Part shown: positions 24,182 through 34,300 of the stretch, one piece after another
How positions within the stretch are numbered: position 1 is the first letter of the stretch
Layout: the number at the start of each line of letters is the position of its first letter
NCBI GenBank assembly: GCA_034509495.1
Contig: CM067507.1
Span: 19,815,102 to 19,879,101 of the forward strand
From: Acestrorhynchus altus
Taxonomy: Eukaryota; Chordata; Actinopteri; Characiformes; Acestrorhynchidae
Length of the DNA: 64,000 nt
Direction of reading: 5' to 3'
Notes under the pieces: model-generated
What the model saw: the letters and a program-made list of their open reading frames with translations, nothing else
Told to the model about the DNA's origin: nothing
Database searches by the model: none
Program-made: the position numbers and the translations under genes

Positions 24182-24800
24182 TCAGGCTTCTTGCCATCGG
24201 AAGCCAGAGACAGAGGGAGCAGTTGGCAGGGCTCTCTCAGGGTGGTGGTCTCTCCTCACATCCCACCCAGTGAACCGATTCAACGCTGTTAGTCGCAACC
24301 AGATTTGTCCCCGAAAATGTTTTATAATATATAATAAAATGTGTAACGATAAGACTATATTCTTATGTAATAAATGAGTGAATGATGTGGAATGTTGATT
24401 ATTTGTTATGTATGCAATGATAACGAGTGTGAAATCAGGGTCCTGGAGGGCTGCTGAGGGAATAATAATGATGCTCTTGCTTGAAGTGGACCTGCTCTCA
24501 CACGCGCTGTTGGAACCAGGCAGCACCTGTAAAGCAGTAGCAGAAATTACATACATTTTGCACATGCACAATCCAAATCAGGTTGCGACAGACCCAGTGC
24601 TTTCCCCTGAGCAACTTGGCTGCTCAGCAATGATGCAACGGTGGCAGTTCGGAAACAGACGGTGGCTGACTTTTATCATAGGAGGCACGGGCTTGTCTTC
24701 ACCCTCCTTGTGTTGGGAGCATTGTATGTGATGGAAGTCCTGACAGGATTGGGGAATTGGCACTTCCAAATTGTTGGGAAAATTTGGACAAATTTATAAA
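24182..24800 (+). mobile_element. SINE-like repeat, interrupted by an insertion
   Basis: Starts tcaggcttcttgccatcgga and resumes after an insert as cagtgctttcccctgagcaa...ttggggaattggcacttcca with an A-rich tail. It is the same family as the copy at 61515-61925, which is not interrupted and carries a tRNA-like head. The tail end runs into A-rich DNA near 24795. Confidence 0.65.
24292..24589. mobile_element. 298-bp inverted-repeat insert inside the SINE
   Basis: The left end gtcgcaaccagatttg (24292-24307) and the right end caaatcaggttgcgac (24574-24589) are inverted repeats matching at 15 of 16 positions. The interior has no coding capacity. It splits the SINE, so it arrived later. A clear target duplication was not seen. 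Confidence 0.6.
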
Positions 24801-24853
24801 AAGAAAAAAAAGATTATTTAATATTATTTATTATTTAAAATCAAACAAAAAGT

Positions 24854-24856
<3 letters not shown>

Positions 24857-24940
<84 letters not shown>
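24857..24940. repeat. Compound (TA)n(CA)n microsatellite
   Basis: A (TA)n run with one break, then (CA)10, ending at the terminal repeat of the next element. Confidence 0.9.
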
Positions 24941-25235
24941 GGTTGGACAATGAAACTGAAACACCTTGATTTAGACCTCAATAATTTATTAGTATGGTGT
25001 ACTAGGGCCTTCTTTTGCAGCCAATACAGTGTCAATTCGTCTTAGGAATGACATTTTTTGGATACAATCTGGGAGTTAGCACTCGAACATCCATTTCAAA
25101 CAGCTTCCTCTTGCGTCCACAGTTCATCCTGTTGATGTGGTTCGTCCTTCTTGGCGGTATGCTGACATTACCCTGGATACTGTGGATCTTGATACATCAC
25201 AGAGACTGTCTTGGTCACAGATGCACCAGCAAGAC
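24940..25235 (-). mobile_element. Internally deleted Tc1 copy, left part
   Basis: Starts ggttggacaatgaaactgaa, the same terminal repeat as the element at 58070-58570, and follows that element base for base, with scattered differences, up to gcaccagcaagac. The right part is replaced by the palindrome that follows. Confidence 0.7.
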
Positions 25236-25433
25236 AAAAATCTAGTTTCTCGAATTAGCTGATCAACTTTATGGAGATGCTGATTTCATTTTCTGCCCAG
25301 AGTTCCAGAACTACTACCAAAGAGTTAGCTGACTCTGATATTGATATTTCTGTCATGTTCTACCAGCCAACATTTGACCTGAACCCCATAAGAAATTTTA
25401 ACCATATGGTAAAGAGGAAGGAGAATCACTATC

Positions 25434-25521
<88 letters not shown>

Positions 25522-25720
25522 GATAGTGATTCTCCTTCCTCTTTACCATATGGTTAAAATTTCTTATGGGGTTCAGGTCAAATGTTGGCTGGTAGAACAT
25601 GACAGAAATATCAATATCAGAGTCAGCTAACTCTTTGGTAGTAGTTCTGGAACTCTGGGCAGAAAATGAAATCAGCATCTCCATAAAGTTGATCAGCTAA
25701 TTCGAGAAACTAGATTTTTG
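25235..25720. repeat. Perfect 486-bp palindrome with (TA)41 centre
   Basis: Two 202-base arms (25235-25436 and 25519-25720) are exact reverse complements, centred at 25477.5. The 82 bases between are pure TA. The arms read the same 119-residue frame on both strands. The arm sequence resembles a decayed Tc1 transposase 3' part (FDLNPIRN near the catalytic Glu region). It could be a real fold-back duplication or an assembly artefact at the TA repeat. Confidence 0.95.
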
Positions 25721-26506
25721 ATTACATACAGTATAAAAAAACCCCAGTATAATTACTCAGTGTAGTGGAGACAGTGTGTTGACTCGCAGTTAATAATCTG
25801 ATAACTGCAGTAAATCAGATTTTGCCACTAATCTGAACACATTTACTTGCATGTAAGTCAGGCAGTAGTTCAATTTCTACTCTGAAATCAGAATAATTTC
25901 AGAACATTATGATGCAAATGTCATGATGAGACTTTTATCAGTTTGTGTTACCTCATTGTAAATTTACGTTGACCTATGGAAAAGGATCAAGTCAACCCAA
26001 ATTTGAGGTGAACTTTTGTGGATTGATGAAAATGACACTTCTATTTCATTATCCCCTGAAGAAAATTACAAAAAGAGCAGACAAATTCATCAGCATTTTA
26101 ATTTAGATTTTATAGGTGACAACTAAACAGAAAAATATTGTCAGTTTCTAAAACTCACAAATAATCAAAAACTGAAACATAAAATGAGCTGCAACGCACC
26201 ATTAACATGGAACAGGTACATTAAGATGAACCCATTCTTGTAGTGTTGAATATTATGTGAATAACGTTGTGCTTAAAAAAAAACAACAGAAAAACAACCT
26301 ATTTAAACTTTAGGATATTTAAAATGTTCAAAATAATAGGAAGACAAGATATACACAACAGTCAGTTTAATCTAGAGAGAAGATCTGTACAGCAGAATAG
26401 GTTCTAGCGTTCTACTGGCCATAGACGTTAAAAAGAAAGAAAAGGAAAAACAGTGTTCCTGCCGAAATGATGAATTCCCTGTCAACCATTATGCTATAAA
26501 AACAAT
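25721..26506. other. Intergenic DNA between palindrome and phactr4 3' end
   Basis: AT-rich; no gene, repeat family or strong motif recognised. Confidence 0.5.
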
Positions 26507-27615
26507 TTTATTCAGCGTTATCAACTCTTTCCTTCACAACAACTTTCCTCTAAAAAAGTTCAATTTATTTTTACTCAGGCAAGTATGCAATCATATATTT
26601 CAAAAACAAAAACACAAATAGATGATGCTTAAACTGAAATAGCTGAACCTCATGTATTAAAAGGGTTTAAAATATCATGTACTGTGGTATTGATGTTTCA
26701 ATTAAAACCATGATGTGAAATGTTTAAAGTCTAAAACTCATGTGGTGGGAAAAAAAAAACGACATAAAAACCCAAAAAAACAAAACAAAAAAAAAACTAC
26801 ACATCTAGAGAAAGAAGTTCATCTTCTTCCCCTTCCCCCTTGCAACAGTGTGCTCCAAGAGAAACGCAAGTCTCAAGTCTCGGTAAGAGAGGCATGAAAA
26901 GGTGGCCACTTCACACAAATTCAACATTACATCATAAAATCTTGTGCATTACAGTTTCTAATTATTACTTTCTGATGAATGAGTCTAAGAGAAAATTACA
27001 GCAATCTATACACACTTACACAAATACACAAATATCCTCATGGTCACCCATGCAGAGTCCATCTGTGCACTTCTGCTCGGCCACCCTCAGTAACACACAT
27101 TTATTATTACTGTATTTATTATTGTCACCAGCATTCTTATCACTATTGTTATGGTTCTTGCATTTCCCTAAAAGGAAACAGTGTGTGATACCAAGTATGA
27201 GCAAAAAAAAGGCCACTCTAGACCATTCCTTCTCCTCCGAGGGCAGAGTGAGGATAGCAAAGGGGATTGGTTACTGAGGAGTCCCTTGTACGATGTCTCC
27301 CGACGGCACACACTCTGTAGACCCCTCAGAGAGTCCTTCATCAGCTCTCTGACTTGGCACATGTCTGTCTCCCTGTAGTTTCTGGGAGAAATACTGCATT
27401 GGTCCTCCAGTGCTCAGCCCATACTCTACCATATTTACACAAGGGCAGAGGACTGATGAGAAGTTCTCTATTTGTTCCAGATATCTGTACAGTACATTCA
27501 CTGAAAGGCAGTCTGTCAGGGAGCATGAACACCCTGAGGCTCCTCACTGAATACACAAAAGTTTCTCTCCCTGCAGCCGCGCTGAAGTGCTTCACTTTCC
27601 AGACAATGGAGGATG
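26507..27615 (-). other. phactr4: phactr4 3' UTR (probable)
   Basis: Follows the phactr4 stop on the - strand. AATAAA candidates lie at 26569-26564 and 26512-26507, giving a UTR of about 1.1 kb. Open frames antisense to this region (27354-27644) have no support. Confidence 0.45.
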
Positions 27616-27631
27616 TTATGGACGATGGAAT
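27616..27631 (-). CDS. phactr4: phactr4 last coding exon (FHRP stop)
   Basis: Acceptor ttttttgtag, then a|TTCCATCGTCCATAA: one base completes Arg, followed by Phe-His-Arg-Pro-stop, the invariant end of the family. It is too short for ORF finders and was found by phase and motif. Confidence 0.88.
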
Positions 27632-30600
27632 CTACAAAAAATGAAACTGCTTAGAAAACACAGTTCCACTGGTCCACAGCTCAATGTTGAGGGTTTCTTC
27701 CCCCTCTATCACACACATGGTAACAGGCTTGGCGTTAATAGGTAAATTTCAATTTGTGGAGCCCAATTCTATTGACTATTGATTGCACTTCTCTACAGCA
27801 GAGGTCACCAACCCTGCTCCTGGAGAGCTACCTGTCGGGCGGACTTAAGACTTAACCCTAATCCAGCACACCTGACCCATTATTGCCTTCCGAAGTCATT
27901 AATTGGGTGAATCAGGTGTGTTAGATGTGGTTGGCAGGTAGGTAGCTCTACAGAAGCTTTGTCAGCAGTGGGTGCAACTTAAAGTAGCTGAATACATTCA
28001 TTAGAAGGGGTGTCCAAAAACATTTACACATACAATGGGGAAAATAAGTATTTAGTCAGTCACCAATTGTGCAAGTTCTCCCACTTAAAAAGATGAGAGG
28101 CCGTTAATTGACATCATAGGTAGACCTCAACTATGAGAGACAAAATGTGAAAAAAAAATTGAGAAAATCATTTTGTCTGACTTTTAAAGAATTTATTTGC
28201 AAATAATGGTGGAAAATAAGTATTTGGTCAATAACAAAAGTTCATCTCAATACTTTGTTGTAAATCCTCTGTTGGCAATGACAGAGGTCAAACGTTCTCT
28301 GTAAGTCTTCACAAGGTTGGCACACACTGTTGCTGGTATGTTGGCCCATTCCTCCATGCAGATCTCCTCTAGAGCAGTGATGTTTTGGGGCTGTCGGCGG
28401 GCAACACGGACTTTTAACTCCCTCCAAAGGTTTTCGATGGGGTTGAGATCGGGAGACTGGCTAGGCCACTCCAGGACTTTGAAATGTTTCTTACGAAGTC
28501 ACTCCTTTGTTGCCCTGGCAGTGTGCTTGGGATCATTGTCATGCTGAAAGACCCAGCCACGTTTCATCTTCATTGCCCTTGCTGATGGAAGGAGGTTTGC
28601 ACCCAAAATCTCACAATACATGGCCCCATTCATTCTTTCATGTACAAGGACCAGTCGTCCTGGTCCCTTTGCAGAGAAACAGCCCCAAAGCATGATGTTG
28701 CCACCCCCATGCTTCACAGTTGGTATGGTGTTCTTTGGATGCAACTCCGCATTCACTGTCCTCCAAACATGACGAGTTGTGTTTTTACCAAATAGTTCTA
28801 CTTTGGTTTCATCTGACCATATGACATTCTCCCAATACTCTTCTGAAACATCCAAATGCTCTCTAGCAAACTTCAGACGTGCCTGGATATGGACTGGCTT
28901 AAGCAGGGGGACACGTCTGGCACTTCAAGATCTGAGTCCCTGGCGTCGTAGTGTGTTGCTGATGGTAGCCTTTGTAACGTTGGTCCCAGCTTTCTGCAGG
29001 TCATTCACTAGATCCCCCCTTGTGGTTCTGGGATTTTTCCTCACCGTTCTTGTGATCATTTTGACCCCACGGGCTGAGATCTTGCGTGGAGCCCCAGATC
29101 GAGGGAGATTAGTAGTGGTCTTGTAGGTCTTCCATTTTCTAATTATTGCTCCCACAGTAGATTTCTTCACACCAAGCTGCTTGCCTATTGCAGATTCAGT
29201 CTTCCCAGCCTGGTGCAGGTCTACAATTCGGTTTCTGGTGTCCTCCGACAGCTCTTTCGTCTTCACCATAGTGGAGTTTGGAGTGTGACTGTTTGAGGTT
29301 GTGGGCAGGTGTCTTTTATACTGTTAACAACTTCAAACAGGTACCATTAATACAGGTAATGAGTGGGGGAAAGAGGAGCCTCTTAAAAAAGAAGTTACAG
29401 GTCTGTGACAGCCAGAAATCTTGCTTGTTTGTAGGTGACCAAATACTTATTTTCCACCATTATTTGCAAATAAATTCTTTAAAAGTCAGACAAAATTGTT
29501 TTCTCAATTTTTTTTTCACATTTTGTCATAGTTGAGGTCTACCTATGATGTCAATTACAGGCCTCTCTCATCTTTTTAAGTGGGAGAACTTGCACAATTG
29601 GTGACTGACTAAATACTTATTTTCCCCACTGTATAGTAGAGACTGTGTCATGCAAAATCCTTGTATCTTTAAAATGGCAACTTTAGAAGAGAAGGAAAAA
29701 ATAATGGAAAGAAATGATAAAAGATATTACTCAAAGTAATTTCTGAGCATTTATATTCATTTGTTCATTATATTGCACAGCTTACAGATTTATATTTTAC
29801 ATTGTTCCTTTACACTGTGATGAGTGAATCAAAAGCAATGCTCTAAAATTATGTCATAAAATCTTTTTATACTGACTTCCACTGAATGTTAGGAAGGTAT
29901 TTTCCTTCTCCTCTAAAGTATGTTTTTCTGCATTACAGCAAACACACACACACTTACTCATTCACTGTTCATTCCTTACCTTGTATAAATTCTACTCTCT
30001 TCATGGACTTCCATCTCTGAGCTCTTGAATTCATTGAGTTCCTTTCGGATTGCAGCCTAAGCAAAAACCATAAGGTGAGGACGATGAAAAGGTGATTGAT
30101 TACAGAGTTGAATTTTAAAATCAAACACTCAGCTAAAGCAGCAAAACTCAGCAGCTTTACCTTGTCAGCAGGTGTGAGTTTGGTCCATGGTTTATCAGCA
30201 CGGCGGTCATAGTCTTGGGCGTGAGTGACTTCCACATACTCATGGAAGCGCAGGATCTTTCTGGCTTGCAGCTCAGCAACTGTGGGCCTCTGACTTAGCT
30301 GATTGAGGAACAAGAAGTTACTTCACACACAAGTTACTTGAAACAAAACTGAATACTCCTCTATCAGCTGGACTTAGGTGAACATAATTTATCTTTGCAG
30401 CAATGACAGCTAAACCTTTAAGAGAATGAGAGTGTGGATCATATTTTGGAACTGAAAATATTGTACCTTTCTGGTGAGCCTGCGTTTGATCTCCCGAACT
30501 TCTGCCTGACGATCTGCTTCATTCTTGGCTGGAGAGAAATGAAGCAAATAAAACATGACTTGCTGGACTCATAACTATTCTTATTAAATGCAAAATAAGA

Positions 30601-31351
30601 AATGTATGGGCTTATAACTCAAATAATTAAACACTTTGTATAAACATGCATTTCTAAGTAATGATGACTAAGAGCAACAATTTTGGAATGTTTGGTCCAA
30701 TGCTGCTTGCACTGCAAAAGAAGCATAGAAGTACTTTAAATAACAAAAAAGCTATTTAAAGATTCAAGGTTCAATGAAAAGAGTAAAAACGCTCTTTATG
30801 CCTTTTGTTGTATGACATACTATGTCATTTTTCACTTACCAACATGTGAATCCTGTAGTTCTTTGCCAAAATTTCATAATGAATGGACCATTATAAATAC
30901 TCAGAAATCATCTTGAGTTAAATATTTGACACCAATTTAAAGCTGTTGTTTTTTGTAAAGTGCATGACTGTATACACTTTGCTCTGGACCATTACCTTTT
31001 AACCACTTAACCACACTATCTTTCCACTTAACCACACTATCTTTCATGCCCATTCATACCTTAGCTGATGAACAAAAATCAGGAAAGAATTTTTCAACTG
31101 ACTTTTCAGGTAATCGTCCTGTTAATTGTTGTAGTATAATGGTAGAGTACAGAGAATAAAGTTAACAAAAAGATGACAATAACGAAGATGCTTACGCTGA
31201 AGAATGTTCCTCTGTTCTAGCTCCTCAGCAGTGGGCCTCTGGCTCAGTCGTCTGGAGATAAACAGATGTCTTTATTACTGACCATATTTTACATTAGGAA
31301 GACACTCTTATTCTTGAGTGTCTTGGTGAACCAATTATGAATGAACACATT

Positions 31352-31396
<45 letters not shown>

Positions 31397-34300
31397 ACCG
31401 TGTGAGTGCTGTGCCAATCTGTGTGCGGATGGCCTCCCACTGCTCCTTGCTCTGCCAGGACAGGCCCATGTGCTCCACTCTGGCCTGCCTCTCAGGAGCC
31501 TGCCTGTCTGGGGCCGAGGGCCGACTGCTCAACTTCAGTGCCAAAGTGTCCTTCCTCTTCACCCTGCTGGCCAAAGCACCTGCACAAAAAAAAAACCACA
31601 CACACAGAAGCATGATTTCTACTATTCAGTGGGCATAGGCTGGTGTATACCACATATCTAGTAGCAAATGCTCTAACGCTGCACTGCCCGTCAACAAAAA
31701 CATTCTTGCTTAGATGCACCAAGCCAAGCCAGTGATGTGCAAACAAATAATTTAATCAGCAAAGAAGCTTCCTCCTGTGCTCAGTGAACTCATATTAACA
31801 CTTAATCACCACTGGAGGGCTACTGTGCCACATCGCTCACAGAATTATGTCAGGAAGCAGAACAAGAGCAAGCTCCCTTCACTAAAGGCATGAAAATGCA
31901 TCAGTTCACCACGATTTTGGAACGTCATAATTATATTACAACAGCCATTTCAAAAAAGAATTGGAATTTAAGATCAAGCATGGGGAATTCCAATCCTTGA
32001 ACGATCAATACTGATACATTTTGGTGATTTTCCTGCTCAGGACCCACCTGATTCAACTCAACAGTCAGATGTAGCAGAGAAAACATCTACCTCTGCAAGA
32101 CTCCGATTGAGGCCCTAACATGTCCCTAACATGAGTATATTCTACAATATTCAATAATATTCAGTACAGAACATACCATTTTTTTTATCAAGATATCCTG
32201 ATTACAGCAACTGGAAGGTGTCAGCTTATTGTAAGAAGACTGCTAGTGTGAAACCTTGGCTGGAAACCCAAGAGCTCATAAATAGCACCACTGCTCTCTG
32301 GGTGGCTTGTTTCTTTTTACCTCCATTGCTCAGAATGGACACACGAAAATATTTGTAGCCGGCTTTGTGTGTCTCAGACAAAACAGAGTTATATCTCTAG
32401 AACTCAATAGTTAATAATAATAATTAACTATTAACTAATAATAATAATTATGTAAAATTGTGAGCTGGTTTACAATGGGAGAAAATTGGGTAAAAATATC
32501 TACTGGGGGAAAAAAAAATAAATAAAATAAATAAAAATAATAATAATAATAAAAAAAAATATATATATATATATATCTCAAATTGGTGTGAACTCTGACA
32601 TGATGCACTGAAGAGGTTCTTAAAGAATCGCAATATAGTTGTATCTACATTTCTACTCCTACTGTTCACATACTGGGTGGGCTGTCATCCTCTTCATCTT
32701 CATCCGATTCATCGTCCTTGTAGAGCACAGGCCCATCTGAGTCACTTTCTTCAATATGCTGATCTTCCTCACCCTCCTCTCCCTCACTGCTGTCTGGTCC
32801 CTCTGGGATCATACTGACATTCAGATCTCCCACCAGGCACCTACGGCTACGAGGCTCCAGCTCCGGTTGACTCTGAGGAAGAGGCAGGTGTTCGGGAGGA
32901 GGCTCGTCCTCATCCTCCTCCTCTTCCTCTTCCTCTTCTTCTAATTCTTCTTCCTCCTCCTCCTCATCCTCTTCTTCCTCCTCCTCCTCCTCATCTGAAT
33001 AGTCATCCTCACCTCTGAGAAATGGAGAAAGTATAGATTTAACATATAATATCTCTTTAAAAATAATACATTCAAATTGGCTGGATCACACAGCGGATCA
33101 CAAATTTCACCCAAAATCACACTCAACACAACGTTTCCATCTGCTGTACTCGGTCCAGACAGGGAAAATCAGAGCCTGAGAGTCAACAACAAAGCTAACC
33201 CCCACAACCAAAACCTAATTTTTCAGTGTCTGCCCAGCTGTTGTCCATGTTCGTGAGCATGTGGGTATTACGTGGACTCACACCCAGATTGAAAGTGAAT
33301 TAGATGGTGAATTTGTGGTGCTGCCAAACAAAACACAGTGTAAGTTTACAACACAACCTGAATAATATGTAAAGCTTCTTTCACTAATTTCTCCCTATTC
33401 ACACTGCTGTGTTTAGTTCTACTGCATAGGACAGTACGCATTTAGCCGATGCTCTAATCCAGGATGACTTACATTTATCAAGCTAGTGATTGAGGCAGGA
33501 GGATATAGTGTTAGGGATCTTACCCAAAGACACCAAATGGGATAACATGGAGTACTTGTCCAGATTGGAAACTGAACCCGATTATGCCACATGGATTATC
33601 CACTATACCAACCACTAATATTCACATCACAGAAGAAAACCTAAACAGGCAGAAATTTGAATGATCCAGAAATTGTGATTGGAAACAGCAGAAAGAATAA
33701 GAGGTTGATTGAAACAGTACACTGCCACAACAGGCATGTCTTGCTCCTCGGCTCATCCTCGAGACATGAAGTGTAATTCGTGCTGTGAGCCACCTGTAAA
33801 TGACAGTTTACACATGCATGGCTAAAAGTTGAGAAATGACAGAACTGTCATTTGAATCAAGTCATTTGAAGTAAAAAAAGCTTGAGACGTGATGTGGTAA
33901 CTCAAGATTTTACACCAATATGGCTTGGTTTACACAGCGTTAGCAGTTTTTACAAATGTCCTGCCCACTTCACCAAAGTCACATAGTGCATATAGTCACT
34001 GGAGCCTCAACATGACTTTAGAATTATTATTTTAAGTGTAAAAAAAGCTACAAATAGTTGCTTTCCATGAATAAGTTGCAAAATATGTTATTATAGAAAT
34101 TACACAAATAATGAGCAGTCGCAACCCTACTTTTGTGTAGACTGACTACAGCAGTATAGCAGGGGCGCTGTATACTCACATTTTGAGTGGCTGAATGGTG
34201 ACGGGAAGCGGACGGGCTCCTTGATATTCTGGAGGTGTCTCAAACAGCAGTGAGTGGGCGCGCTGGGAGCCATCCGGATGAGGGAGTGCCGGTCCAGGGC

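Larger units (their letters stand above)
27632..29979 (-). other. phactr4: phactr4 last intron
   Basis: 2.3 kb, mostly transposon: a MITE remnant (27650-28032), an overlapping hAT-like copy (27800-27955) and a near-complete Tc1 element (28033-29631). Confidence 0.85.

Noticed and set aside
25271..25684. Two identical 119-residue open frames on opposite strands
   Set aside because: They are the same sequence read from both arms of the palindrome. The (YI)n core is translated TA repeat and the rest is decayed transposase.
27354..27644. 96-residue + strand frame
   Set aside because: It lies antisense to the phactr4 3' UTR and last exon and has no protein-like conservation.
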